NCBI RefSeq assembly: GCF_000016065.1
Contig: NC_009092.1
Coordinates: forward strand, 4,340,001-4,404,000
Length of the DNA: 64,000 nt
Direction of reading: 5' to 3'
Source of the DNA: Shewanella loihica PV-4
Lineage (GTDB): Bacteria; Pseudomonadota; Gammaproteobacteria; Enterobacterales; Shewanellaceae
Shown here: positions 17,510-25,815 of the stretch, piece after piece
Layout of the letters: the number at the start of each line of letters is the position of its first letter
Position numbering within the stretch: the stretch's first letter is position 1
Notes under the pieces: model-generated
Database searches by the model: none
Seen by the model: only the letters and a program-made list of their open reading frames with translations
What the model was told of the DNA's origin: nothing
Program-made: the position numbers and the translations under genes

Positions 17510-19549
17510 TTAGCCTTGAATGCCCGAGTGTCTCAGCAGGGCGTCGATCTCTGGCTCACGGCCTCTGAAGCGCTTAAACAGCTCCATCGGCTCCAGGCTG
17601 CCACCCATCTCGAGAATGTTCTCCAGGAAGCTGCGACCGGTATCGGCGTTGAAGATCCCCTCTTCCTCAAAGCGCGAGAAGGCATCGGCCGACAACACCT
17701 CGGCCCACTTGTAGCTGTAGTAACCCGCGGCGTAACCACCGGCAAAGATATGGGCGAAGCTGTGTTGGAAACGGTTGAAATCGGCGGCCTTCACCACGGC
17801 AACCTGATCTCTCACCTCATCCAACTTGGCCTGAATATGGGCGCCCTCTGCCGGGTCATATTCCAGGTGCAGGCGGAAGTCGAACAGCGAAAACTCCAGC
17901 TGACGCAACATCATCATGCCTGACTGAAAGTTCTTCGCCGCCAGCATCTTGTCTAGCATGGCCTTCGGCAATGGCTCATGGGTCTCGAAGTGTCCGGAGA
18001 TCTCGGCCAGGGCTTCCTCCTCGAAGCACCAGTTTTCCATGAACTGACTCGGCAGCTCCACCGCATCCCAAGGCACACCATTGATACCTGATACGCCCGC
18101 CACGTCTATCTTGGTCAGCATATGATGTATACCGTGACCGAATTCGTGGAATAGAGTCGTCACCTCGTCGTGGGTAAACAGCGCAGGCTTACCATTGACC
18201 GGGGCATTGAAATTACAGGTGAGGTAGGCCACCGGCTTCTGCAGGCCATGGGCGGTTTGACGACGCACGCGGCAATCGTCCATCCAGGCGCCACCACGCT
18301 TGCCCTCGCGAGCATAGAGATCCAGGAAGAAACTGCCTCTGTGCTCGCCCTTGGCATCTTTGATATGGAAGAAGCGCACATCTTTGTGCCAGCTGTCGAA
18401 ATGTTCCTGCTCCTCTATGGTCAGACCGAACAGGCGCGACACGGTATAGAAGAGGCCTGACAGCACACGATCTTCAGGGAAGTAAGGACGCAGCAGCTCC
18501 TGGGAGATCTCGTATCTGTGATGCTTGAGTTTCTCGGCATAATAAGTGAGATCCCATGGGGCCAGCTCGATAACGCCAAACTCTTTCTCGGCGAACGCGG
18601 TCAGCTCGGCAAGCTCATTCTGTCCCTGCTGTTTAGAGCGGGCCGCCAACTCGTTAAGGAAATCCAGCACCTGCTGAGGCGACTCGGCCATCTTGGTCGC
18701 CAGCGACTTGTGGGCGAAGCTGTCGAAGCCCAGCAGTTTAGCCAGCTGATGACGCAGATCTAAGATCTCATCCATCAGCGGACCGTTGTCGAACTCACCT
18801 GCGTTAGGGCCCTGATCCGAGGCGCGGGTCACGAAGGCGCGGTAGCACTCCTCCCGCAGCTGACGGTTGTCGCTGTAGGTCATCACGGGTAGGTAAGAGG
18901 GGAAGTCCAGGGTAAACAACCAACCTTGCTGCTCTTTGGCCTCGGCCATCGCCTTGGCTGCGGCAATGGCAGACTCGGGCAAGCCTGCCAGCTCCTGCTC
19001 ATCGGTCACCAACTTGGTCCAGGCCTGGGTGGCGTCCAACAGCTGATTAGAGAAGCTACTGGTTAACTCAGATAAACGTTTAACCAGTTTTCCATAAGTT
19101 TGTTTATCTTCATCGTTTAATCCGATACCAGATAACTCGAAATCACGCAGGCTGTGGGTGATGCTGGTTTGCTGCGCCTGACTTAGCTGGGCAAACTCGT
19201 CGGACTCCTTCAGCGCCTTATAGGCCTGATACAGCCCCTGATGCTGACCCACATAGGTGCCATATTCCGACAAGAGCGGCAGGCAGGCATCGTGGGCGGC
19301 GCGCCACTCATCAGTGCTGAGCACAGAGTTCATGTGCGACACGGGCGACCAGATCTGGCTCAATTCGTCATCCACCTGCTCGAGCGGTGCGATCAGGTTA
19401 TCCCAGGTGTAGGGACCGCCACTGGCGAGCACCTCATCGATCTTCTGGCGACAATTAGCAATCCCCTGCTCGACGGCTGGCTGAATATGCTCGGGTTTGA
19501 TTTGCGAAAATGGCGGTAATTCACTGCCGCTTAGCAAAGGGTTACTCAT
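17510..19549 (-). CDS. prlC: oligopeptidase A (M3 family zinc metallopeptidase)
   Basis: 679 residues, close to the 680 of Escherichia coli PrlC. The M3 catalytic motif HEFGH lies at residues 468-472 (codons at 18148-18134) in VTTLFHEFGHGIHHMLTKI, followed by GINGVPWDAVELPSQFMENW carrying the third zinc ligand Glu. The C-terminal FNRFQHSFAHIFAGGYAAGYYSYKW segment is typical. The enzyme degrades peptides up to about 20 residues, including cleaved signal peptides, in the cytoplasm. GAGGACACC precedes the ATG. In enterobacteria prlC adjoins rsmJ; here it is 8 kb away. Confidence 0.96.
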   Translation of the reverse strand: MSNPLLSGSELPPFSQIKPEHIQPAVEQGIANCRQKIDEVLASGGPYTWDNLIAPLEQVDDELSQIWSPVSHMNSVLSTDEWRAAHDACLPLLSEYGTYVGQHQGLYQAYKALKESDEFAQLSQAQQTSITHSLRDFELSGIGLNDEDKQTYGKLVKRLSELTSSFSNQLLDATQAWTKLVTDEQELAGLPESAIAAAKAMAEAKEQQGWLFTLDFPSYLPVMTYSDNRQLREECYRAFVTRASDQGPNAGEFDNGPLMDEILDLRHQLAKLLGFDSFAHKSLATKMAESPQQVLDFLNELAARSKQQGQNELAELTAFAEKEFGVIELAPWDLTYYAEKLKHHRYEISQELLRPYFPEDRVLSGLFYTVSRLFGLTIEEQEHFDSWHKDVRFFHIKDAKGEHRGSFFLDLYAREGKRGGAWMDDCRVRRQTAHGLQKPVAYLTCNFNAPVNGKPALFTHDEVTTLFHEFGHGIHHMLTKIDVAGVSGINGVPWDAVELPSQFMENWCFEEEALAEISGHFETHEPLPKAMLDKMLAAKNFQSGMMMLRQLEFSLFDFRLHLEYDPAEGAHIQAKLDEVRDQVAVVKAADFNRFQHSFAHIFAGGYAAGYYSYKWAEVLSADAFSRFEEEGIFNADTGRSFLENILEMGGSLEPMELFKRFRGREPEIDALLRHSGIQG

Positions 19550-19875
19550 CTGGTGTCCTCGTCAATCTTAGGGTATTGAGATTATGTATGGGCGATGGCG
19601 CGACTATTCAAGCATCTTTAGCAAACTAGCGCGCCGAAGAGAGCTAAACCCAGGATTTAACAGCTAGGTTTATAAACCTAACACTTAAAACCTAGAAGTA
19701 AGACCTAGCAGCAGCCTGGATGAAAAACCTTGATCTAGAACAAGGCTATATTTACTTCACATTTACAACACAGATATTGCCAAGCGGATCGCAAATGCAA
19801 CCAATTCTCATTTATGTTTAATATTTAACCCATTACTATTCATCCCGATCCCAAACTTATTTCAGTGTTACACCC
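19550..19875. other. intergenic region between divergent prlC and an outer-membrane protein gene
   Basis: No gene. It holds both promoters. Around 19670-19710 the words TAACACTTAAAACCTAG and relatives recur irregularly. A degenerate Fur-like half (TGAGAAT on the minus strand, 19804-19810) is too weak to call. Confidence 0.4.
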
Positions 19876-20652
19876 ATGAACAGATTGATCAGCCACTCAT
19901 GCATTATCGGCCTACTGCTGGCCGGTACCGCCAACGCCGCCGACCAGGCCATTACCGGCACTGTCGATGACTCGCATATCAACAACATCATCAGCCACAG
20001 TGAAGGCCCGGATACCAACGTCATCCTCGACCTGGGGTGGGACTCGAAGTATATCTCAGAGGGGCGTAGCAACTTAGACAAGGGCGGCATCTACTGGGCA
20101 ACCGCCGCCGTGCAGATCGACGATCTCACCCTGTTTACCACAGTCGGTCGGGGCGATAGCCAATACTACATAGAATGGAACATGGGGCTGGAATATGGCT
20201 TCGAGCTTGGCGACAACTTAAGTGCCGCCCTAGGTTACCAGCGCATCGAGGCCTACGGCGATGAGCGCTGCGGCGATAACGAGCTGTTCGCCACCCTGGA
20301 ATACACGGGCATCGCCTGGCTAACCCCTTCGCTGACCTACACCTACTCCACCGAGGCGGCGGGTTACTTTGTCGAGGCCAGCCTGCACAGCGAATGGCCT
20401 GTCTCAGACAGACTCACACTGACGCCCTATGTCACCCAGGCGTTCGACTTCCAATATGTGACCGAAGCGCACAACGGCCCTAACCATTTTCAGTTTGGTC
20501 TCGAGGCCCAATATCAGCTGGCCGACCGCCTGGTACTCTCGGGCCACCTGAGCCGCACCCTGGCCCAGGAAGATATTAAGCAGGAAAACCCAGACACCAA
20601 GGGCAGCCTCAACAATACCTATGCGGGCCTACACCTCACCTTCAGTTTCTAA
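19876..20652 (+). CDS. putative outer-membrane protein (TorF/TIGR02001-like)
   Basis: 258 residues with a Sec signal peptide (CIIGLLLAGTANAA). The mature part is rich in alternating aromatic strands (NVILDLGWDSKYISEGRSNL; YYIEWNMGLEYGFEL; LTPSLTYTYSTEAAGYF) and ends AGLHLTFSF with terminal Phe, as expected for a beta-barrel. The DSKYISEGRSN motif resembles TorF-type proteins of unknown function. No strong ribosome site before the ATG. It appears to be a single-gene unit. Confidence 0.7.
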   Translation: MNRLISHSCIIGLLLAGTANAADQAITGTVDDSHINNIISHSEGPDTNVILDLGWDSKYISEGRSNLDKGGIYWATAAVQIDDLTLFTTVGRGDSQYYIEWNMGLEYGFELGDNLSAALGYQRIEAYGDERCGDNELFATLEYTGIAWLTPSLTYTYSTEAAGYFVEASLHSEWPVSDRLTLTPYVTQAFDFQYVTEAHNGPNHFQFGLEAQYQLADRLVLSGHLSRTLAQEDIKQENPDTKGSLNNTYAGLHLTFSF

Positions 20653-20732
20653 GGCTCTAGCTTTCTAGGCTATAACCTGCAAGACGATGTCCTTCATTGA
20701 AAGCTGGCTCGCCATGAACTAGCTTTATCTAA

Positions 20733-20753
20733 GGCTGGCAAGGAGTGCCAGCC
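20733..20753 (+). promoter_or_regulatory. leader hairpin before a hypothetical gene
   Basis: GGCTGGCA / TGCCAGCC is a perfect 8-bp stem with a five-base loop AGGAG; no T-run follows. It lies 19 bp upstream of the gene start, close to its ribosome site. Confidence 0.45.
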
Positions 20754-20772
20754 CTGACTTGGAGGACACGGA

Positions 20773-21315
20773 ATGTCTGGCCACTATCGAACGCTTACCT
20801 ATTTCACCTTAAACGCTATCGCACTCTCGCTGCTATTTATCTGTGCCGCTCAGGCCCAAGATAAAGACGCGCCGCTAAACTCTAAGGCGATAGCTTCCGA
20901 GACGATCACCCTGCCCGCCGACGGCGCCCTGGACAGCGAAGGTAATCCACTCCTCATCCCTGACAACCCAACCGGCGCCCTTAACTATCGCGCCAGCCCT
21001 ACGCAGCCCAAGTCGCGCCGGGATAAGAGAGCCACCCAAAAGCCCAAACAGAAACGCACTAAGAAACTAAGTCAAAAACAGCTAAGCCGTAAACAGCAGC
21101 TGGCCAGTCGCCAGCATGTGGCCGACGACCCCAGCTGCCGTTGGCTCGACAAGCGTATGTCGCATCTGGAGAAGAGCCTCAAGCGGCAAGCGAAACAAGA
21201 TTACGGCTATCAGGACGAGGAGCTACGCGCCCGCCAGAGCGAATGGGTCTGCATGAAATGCGGCGCCGAGGGGCCAAGCCAGAGCGATCACCACAAGTGC
21301 CAGTACCGGCGCTAA
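20773..21315 (+). CDS. hypothetical exported or membrane-anchored protein with C-terminal Cys cluster
   Basis: 180 residues. N-terminal hydrophobic segment (FTLNAIALSLLFICAAQAQ) is a likely signal peptide. The middle is strongly basic (SRRDKRATQKPKQKRTKKLS). The end carries CRWLDKR, then VCMKCGAEGPSQSDHHKCQY, whose CxxC and HHxC could bind zinc or iron. GGAGG precedes the ATG. No family recognised. It is followed by gor after 130 bp on the same strand, so co-transcription is possible. Confidence 0.6.
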   Translation: MSGHYRTLTYFTLNAIALSLLFICAAQAQDKDAPLNSKAIASETITLPADGALDSEGNPLLIPDNPTGALNYRASPTQPKSRRDKRATQKPKQKRTKKLSQKQLSRKQQLASRQHVADDPSCRWLDKRMSHLEKSLKRQAKQDYGYQDEELRARQSEWVCMKCGAEGPSQSDHHKCQYRR

Positions 21316-21446
21316 TCGCAAACTCATTTGAAAGTCATACGCCCTGACGCGGGTCTAGTGCTAAAGGGCGCACACACCTCTGGTTTGCTTGTCGCTTTAC
21401 CCCTACAATGACCCCCATATGCAATCCTTCGAATTTGGAGAAAAAG

Positions 21447-22802
21447 ATGGCTCAACATTTTGACTATATCTGTTTAGGCGCCGGCAGCGGCGGCATCGCC
21501 TCGGCCAACCGTGCGGCCATGCGCGGTGCCAAGGTACTGCTGATCGAAGCCAAGGCTCTGGGCGGCACCTGCGTAAACGTCGGCTGCGTCCCTAAGAAAG
21601 TCATGTGGTATGGCGCCCAAGTCGCCGAGGCCATGCACCTGTACGCCAAAGACTATGGCTTCGACGTATCGGTCAATAAATTCGATTGGAGCAAGCTGGT
21701 CGAGAGCCGCGAGGCCTACATAGAGCGCATCCACGGCGCCTACGACAGAGGCCTGGACAGCAACGGCGTCACCCTGGTGCGCGGCTATGGCCAATTCGTC
21801 GACAACAACACCATAGAGGTGAATGGCGAGCACTACAGCGCCGACCATATACTAATCGCCACCGGCGGCACCCCGACCATTCCCAACATTCCGGGCGCCG
21901 AATATGGTATCGACTCAGACGGCTTCTTCGCCCTCAACGAACAGCCTAAGCGTGTGGCCGTAGTCGGCGCAGGCTATATCGCCGTCGAGCTGGCGGGTGT
22001 ACTCCATGCCCTGGGCAGCGAGACTCACCTGTTTGTGCGCAAGCATGCACCGCTGCGCAGCTTCGACCCTATGCTGAGTGAGGCCCTGATGGAGTCTATG
22101 GCCACCGACGGCCCTAGCCTACACACCCACAGCATTCCAGAATCTGTCACCAAGAACGCCGACGGCTCACTGACCCTCAAGCTGGAAAATGGCGAGAGCT
22201 ATGAGATCGATACCCTAATCTGGGCCATCGGCCGTCGTCCATCCACCGACAAGATCGGCCTAGAAAACACAGACGTTAAGCTTAACGACAAAGGTTATGT
22301 GGTGGTCGATGCCCAGCAGAACACCACAGCCAAGGGCATCTACTGCGTCGGCGACATCATCGAAGGCGGCATAGAGCTTACCCCGGTTGCCGTGAAGGCG
22401 GGTCGCCTGTTGTCAGAGCACCTATTCAACGGCATGACAGATGCCAAGATGGATTACAGCCTGGTGCCAACCGTAGTATTCAGCCACCCTGCCATAGGCA
22501 CCATGGGCCTCACCGAACCCGAGGCGATCGCCCAATATGGCGAGGAGAACGTCAAGGTCTACAACTCGGGCTTCACCTCTATGTATACGGCGGTCACCGC
22601 CCACCGTCAGGCCTGTAAGATGAAGCTGGTGTGCGCCGGTAAAGAGGAGAAGGTCGTGGGCATCCACGGCATCGGCTACGGCATGGATGAGATACTGCAA
22701 GGCTTCGGCGTCGCCATCAAGATGGGCGCCACTAAGGCCGACTTCGACGCCGTCGTCGCCATCCACCCCACAGGCGCCGAAGAGTTCGTTACTATGCGTT
22801 AA
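21447..22802 (+). CDS. gor: glutathione-disulfide reductase
   Basis: 451 residues from ATG 21447 (TGGAG six bases upstream), matching the usual length. FAD-binding [14 protein letters not shown] is near the start, the redox-active pair is Cys42/Cys47 in [13 protein letters not shown], the NADPH domain shows [20 protein letters not shown], a second FAD motif is GIYCVGDII, and the dimer-interface catalytic His is in [14 protein letters not shown]. It regenerates reduced glutathione from the disulfide with NADPH in the cytoplasm. In Escherichia coli gor neighbours rlmJ; the link is loosened here. Confidence 0.97.
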   Translation: MAQHFDYICLGAGSGGIASANRAAMRGAKVLLIEAKALGGTCVNVGCVPKKVMWYGAQVAEAMHLYAKDYGFDVSVNKFDWSKLVESREAYIERIHGAYDRGLDSNGVTLVRGYGQFVDNNTIEVNGEHYSADHILIATGGTPTIPNIPGAEYGIDSDGFFALNEQPKRVAVVGAGYIAVELAGVLHALGSETHLFVRKHAPLRSFDPMLSEALMESMATDGPSLHTHSIPESVTKNADGSLTLKLENGESYEIDTLIWAIGRRPSTDKIGLENTDVKLNDKGYVVVDAQQNTTAKGIYCVGDIIEGGIELTPVAVKAGRLLSEHLFNGMTDAKMDYSLVPTVVFSHPAIGTMGLTEPEAIAQYGEENVKVYNSGFTSMYTAVTAHRQACKMKLVCAGKEEKVVGIHGIGYGMDEILQGFGVAIKMGATKADFDAVVAIHPTGAEEFVTMR

Positions 22803-22831
22803 TACGCTTGTTGCTTGATTGAGAGAACAGC

Positions 22832-22860
22832 AAAAGGCCAGACAACTGTCTGGCCTTTTT
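22832..22860 (+). terminator. intrinsic terminator of gor
   Basis: AAAAGGCCAGAC / GTCTGGCCTTTT is a 12-bp stem with a four-base loop and five T residues. Confidence 0.9.
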
Positions 22861-22921
22861 AATGCTGCCGCGATGAGAGTTGGCACTCATCTTGTGTAGA
22901 TATCGGCTAAGGCAGCATTAA
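22859..22921. repeat. nested inverted repeat at the distal end of the cassette array
   Basis: TTAATGCTGCC (22859-22869) is the exact inverse of GGCAGCATTAA (22911-22921), and GATGAG / CTCATC (22872-22877, 22886-22891) nests inside. The right arm merges into the last attC-like site. Confidence 0.7.
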
Positions 22922-23031
22922 TGTATTAGCAACGCCAACGCGATACCTAAACCATTGCACCGTAAACACGAAATCCAACCTTAATCTTAAAAATCAAGCG
23001 TTTGGAATCACTCTGAAATACTTTGTTATAA
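22912..23031 (-). other. attC-like recombination site 1
   Basis: Shares with sites 2 and 3 (plus-strand reading) AGCAACGC, a GATACC-like word, CAACCTTAATC and the end TGTTATA. On the minus strand the first core is TTATAAC, nine bases after the stop of the membrane cassette gene. Its outer end is more degenerate than site 3. Confidence 0.6.
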
Positions 23032-23040
23032 ATACTTTCT

Positions 23041-23409
23041 CTAGCGATCTTTTCTTTTAAATAGCGACGTTATTCCAGCTCCACCACCAACCGCAAGTGT
23101 TGACCCAAGGATGATTTTAACTAGTTCAAATTGCTTCAAGAGCATAGCTGTCATGATCAAAACGAACACCATGCAGAGCAAACCAGACAATACTAAAATC
23201 ATACGTTTATGCTGCTTGTCTTCCAGTTCAAGATCTAACTGCTCTTGTTTTGCTTTATTATCAAAGTACTTATCGGCAACTGAAAAACCGTTTTCAGCTA
23301 CCATTTCCACTGTCTTTGCTATTTGCTCGATATGCTTCATTCGAGCATTTAACTGCTCGATATGTGCTGGCAAATCTTTTTCTATTTCTACAACATTGTT
23401 TTTACTCAA
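23041..23409 (-). CDS. cassette gene: small membrane protein with N-terminal coiled coil
   Basis: 122 residues starting at TTG 23409 with an excellent AAGGAGG five bases upstream. The first 60 residues are helical and charged (coiled-coil-like, HIEQLNARMKHIEQIAKTVE), followed by two membrane helices (MILVLSGLLCMVFVLIMTAM; LVKIILGSTLAVGGGAGI) and a basic end KRKDR. No family recognised. It lies between attC-like sites 2 and 1, the layout of an integron cassette. Confidence 0.6.
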   Translation of the reverse strand: MSKNNVVEIEKDLPAHIEQLNARMKHIEQIAKTVEMVAENGFSVADKYFDNKAKQEQLDLELEDKQHKRMILVLSGLLCMVFVLIMTAMLLKQFELVKIILGSTLAVGGGAGITSLFKRKDR

Positions 23410-23424
23410 GTTACCTCCTTGTAC

Positions 23425-23549
23425 TTATTGCCCTATTAAGCTGTGAGCAACGCAATAACGATACCGCTGCATACCACCTTAATCAGTTAAAACCAACGCA
23501 TACTGAAAATGCCACGCGTCGCGAATCCCTCTTAAACAGTGTGTTATAT
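23425..23549 (-). other. attC-like recombination site 2
   Basis: Plus-strand words GAGCAACGCAATAACGATACC, CCACCTTAATCAGTTAA, CCAACGCAT and CTCTTAAACAGTGTGTTATA are nearly shared with site 3. The minus-strand first core is ATATAAC (23549-23543), six bases beyond the stop of the 80-residue cassette gene. The outer core reads GCAATAAG instead of a GTT core, so it looks partly decayed. Confidence 0.7.
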
Positions 23550-23555
23550 GTGGAA

Positions 23556-23798
23556 CTAAAAGTCGCCACTTATGTTAATCATAGCCATTTTTACAGAACC
23601 CTCAGACTTTCCAATCTTGAGAGTAGGTTTGCGATATGCATCTCGAGTTCGCTCAGCTTCAATTACACTTATGTCTTGTACATCAAATAACTTGAATAAT
23701 TCTCGATTATTCAAAACGTCTTCATCATCTGTAGAAAAAATTAATTGTAATTCAGGATCTAATTTAGACAATTTATCTAGTAACTCTTTTACTTTCAT
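23556..23798 (-). CDS. cassette gene: small hypothetical protein
   Basis: 80 residues from ATG 23798 (GGAG upstream); a longer frame to 23861 runs into the attC-like site. It starts MKVKELLDKLSKLDPELQL and is acidic, with strands IFSTDDEDVLN and KPTLKIGKSEGSVKMAMINI. The MKVKELLDKLSKLDPELQL opening is typical of small cassette- and phage-borne proteins of unknown function that begin with a helix and continue VxFxTDDD-like. No function assigned. Confidence 0.6.
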   Translation of the reverse strand: MKVKELLDKLSKLDPELQLIFSTDDEDVLNNRELFKLFDVQDISVIEAERTRDAYRKPTLKIGKSEGSVKMAMINISGDF

Positions 23799-23828
23799 TG
23801 TGACTCCAATTTCAACATTTAGGAAAAC

Positions 23829-23953
23829 ATATAACGGCCTGTTAAGGGGGGAGCAACGCAATACCGAAGCACCTGCAAACCACCTTAATCATTGAATACG
23901 ACGCATAGCAAAAATACACACATTACAAATTACTCCTCAACAGTTTGTTAGGT
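23829..23953 (-). other. attC-like recombination site 3
   Basis: 125 bp. Minus-strand cores ACCTAAC (fits RYYYAAC exactly) and GTTATAT bracket pairing inner boxes CTGTTGAGG and CCTTAACAG. The first core abuts the stop codon of the HNH gene (stop at 23954-23956). The overall form resembles long Vibrio-type repeats. Confidence 0.78.
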
Positions 23954-24658
23954 TTACTCCAGAGTATCATCTGGATTTTCTTTAAATTCTGTTGGAGGGA
24001 TATATCGAAAGTACATTACATCTGCAGGACTACCATCTTTCTTTTTCAAAGTGTCAGAGTAATACATTGTCACTTCTTCATTTTGAACATAATCCTCTGG
24101 AATAGTTACACCTACGGAATTTAATATTGCTTCAAACATTCCTCTTGGGGTTTGATTCCATATTTGATACGCCTTCTCTATTTGTCGTCCTTCGAATGTT
24201 GCGGCTTCTGGTATACCCTGAATCTTCTTGAATGCGTCTAAAGCTCCATCGCTAAAATGATACAAATACTCTTCAAGCTGGTTACGCCTGTAGGAGTCAA
24301 TAACCAGAGCACCCAGATAACCTGTAAATAAATCTATTTTCTCTCCACCTTGTGCATCCATCGGTTGACTGAGATCCGGACGTCCGTTAAAACCGGTATG
24401 TGGATCTTTATGGCATACGTGACATAAAGTAATTCCATTTCCGGTTTGAAACTTTAAGTGCTTCCAAAAGCTCTTGCGGATTATGTGGTGAGCAGAAAGT
24501 TTCTTCTTCGAGTTACATATAATGCACCTGTGGCCATCTCGCTCTCTTATGAACATACTCCAGAGGCTCAAGCAGTACGAGTTACTCCTTTGTTTTTCTA
24601 TAGCTTTAACTAACCTGCTATACACAATATCTAAATCAGCCAATTTCTTTGACTCCAA
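23954..24658 (-). CDS. cassette gene: HNH endonuclease domain protein
   Basis: Up to 234 residues from TTG 24658; another TTG at 24643, behind GGAG, may be the real start. The HNH/zinc pattern is clear: GHRCIICNSKKKLSAHHIIR gives Cys45, Cys48 and His57/His58, and GITLCHVCHKDPHTGF gives Cys79, Cys82 and the final His. HNH enzymes cut DNA; free-standing ones occur in mobile elements, restriction and anti-phage systems. The C-terminal half is unrelated to anything I recognise. The stop touches attC-like site 3. AT-rich compared with the backbone. Confidence 0.75.
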   Translation of the reverse strand: MESKKLADLDIVYSRLVKAIEKQRSNSYCLSLWSMFIRERDGHRCIICNSKKKLSAHHIIRKSFWKHLKFQTGNGITLCHVCHKDPHTGFNGRPDLSQPMDAQGGEKIDLFTGYLGALVIDSYRRNQLEEYLYHFSDGALDAFKKIQGIPEAATFEGRQIEKAYQIWNQTPRGMFEAILNSVGVTIPEDYVQNEEVTMYYSDTLKKKDGSPADVMYFRYIPPTEFKENPDDTLE

Positions 24659-24672
24659 TGTAAACCTAGCAC

Positions 24673-24729
24673 ATCAATAACCGTCGCAGATTTTCTGCGT
24701 CCGGCGCCGAAGGCACGAAGTTGATTGAT
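24673..24729 (-). other. possible short attC site 4
   Basis: ATCAATAAC (24673-24681) pairs with GTTGATTGAT (24720-24729) with one bulged base; inside, CGCAGA / TCTGCG (24685-24690, 24694-24699) makes a hairpin. At 57 bp it resembles a short attC (AAC...GTT cores plus extrahelical base) but the boxes are degenerate. It fills the gap between the two cassette genes. Confidence 0.42.
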
Positions 24730-24741
24730 TTGACATAACCA

Positions 24742-25734
24742 TCATATGAGTGTCTGGAGCTTAGTTAATATTACCTCCGAATATAAGCCTGCTAGTACTC
24801 CTATAATCAGCCCACCTGTAAAATCTTCAACTGTAATCGCTTTGTTTGTTTCAGGTTTTCTAGATGCCAACAAACTAATCACCAAGCCTAATGCTAAACT
24901 ACCAACTAGAATTCCCCAGTTCAGAGCCAAGCCTTCCCCAGACATTAGCGTGCTCTTTATTGCGTACCCAACTGCAGCTCCTACCATTCCCCCGGTAGGG
25001 ACGGAGAAAGCTGAAGGGTAAATAAATATTCTCGTTGAACTTGAGCGTGTATGAACTACGTCTTCACCCTCAACTCTGTATGAAATTTTAAAAGATAGAT
25101 CCATCTTTTTCTGCTTCAGCAGATGTGGTGCCTTAAAAGAAAATGGAAAAGAAATAGTGCTGCCTTGGGGAAGGGATACTCCTTTCGAAAAGACTTTGCT
25201 CTGTTCTTTTTCTAGCTTAGACATTACACGTTCTAACTTTTCTTTGTTTATTGCGTATGCTTTTGCAAGAAATGAATCTTCATCTTCAAAGCTAATAACT
25301 TCCTTTTCTAACTTTTCTACATCTTCCCACTCATCAATCTTTAGCGCCTCTTCTGCCCAGTACGGAGTTGTGGGTTGCGATTTCCGCTTTGAAAAAATTG
25401 ACGCATAAACATCAACTGCCTCAACAAGCGTAAACGCCAATTGCTCCGATAAAGACTGCTTTTTTCTTCGTTTTCTCGCATAGGCACTTTCTACGGCTCT
25501 CTCAAGATCACGAATAAGTCGTCTCTTCTTGTCTTCTAATGCGTTTAAATTCGAAGATTCTAGGCCATTATTGAGCGAAATCTCTCTTCCTGCAGAGAGT
25601 GTGTTAAACACCTGTAGATCAGATATTTCTTTACCTGAAGCATTAGTGATATTTAGAGCTACGGCATACTCTTGGCTTCCAGCAATATAATCTTGAGTCG
25701 TTAAATTTACTGCAATGTGCTCTGAATTTTTCAC
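24742..25734 (-). CDS. cassette gene: membrane protein with long helical domain
   Basis: 330 residues from GTG 25734 (AAGGA upstream). The N-terminal part has beta-like HIAVNLTTQDYIAGSQEYAV and ALNITNASGKEISDLQV, reminiscent of an Ig/arrestin-like domain; a long charged helical segment follows (KKRRLIRDLERAVESAYARK; NKEKLERVMSKLEKEQSKV). A second beta part comes next, and the end has membrane helices (GGMVGAAVGYAIKSTLM; ILVGSLALGLVISLLAS; LIIGVLAGLYSEVIL). No family recognised. First gene of the minus-strand array, directly downstream of another core-like GTTATAA. Confidence 0.62.
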   Translation of the reverse strand: MKNSEHIAVNLTTQDYIAGSQEYAVALNITNASGKEISDLQVFNTLSAGREISLNNGLESSNLNALEDKKRRLIRDLERAVESAYARKRRKKQSLSEQLAFTLVEAVDVYASIFSKRKSQPTTPYWAEEALKIDEWEDVEKLEKEVISFEDEDSFLAKAYAINKEKLERVMSKLEKEQSKVFSKGVSLPQGSTISFPFSFKAPHLLKQKKMDLSFKISYRVEGEDVVHTRSSSTRIFIYPSAFSVPTGGMVGAAVGYAIKSTLMSGEGLALNWGILVGSLALGLVISLLASRKPETNKAITVEDFTGGLIIGVLAGLYSEVILTKLQTLI

Positions 25735-25748
25735 CGATGTTCCTTACT

Positions 25749-25815
25749 GGTTATAACGCTAATTTGCGAGAAAGCGGACATGCACCCCCTGATGCATTTA
25801 GCCAAACGTAAATAT
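25749..25815 (-). other. possible attC/attI remnant at the proximal end of the array
   Basis: On the minus strand TTAGCGTTATAACC ends 15 bp before the GTG of the first cassette gene and looks like an L'-R' half; upstream there is ATGCA...TGCAT and GGCTAA. The other core is not recognisable. Confidence 0.3.

Noticed and set aside
19796..19815. Fur-box-like sequence before the TorF-like gene
   Set aside because: Only about 9 of 14 key positions agree in the 7-1-7 model, so chance is a fair explanation.
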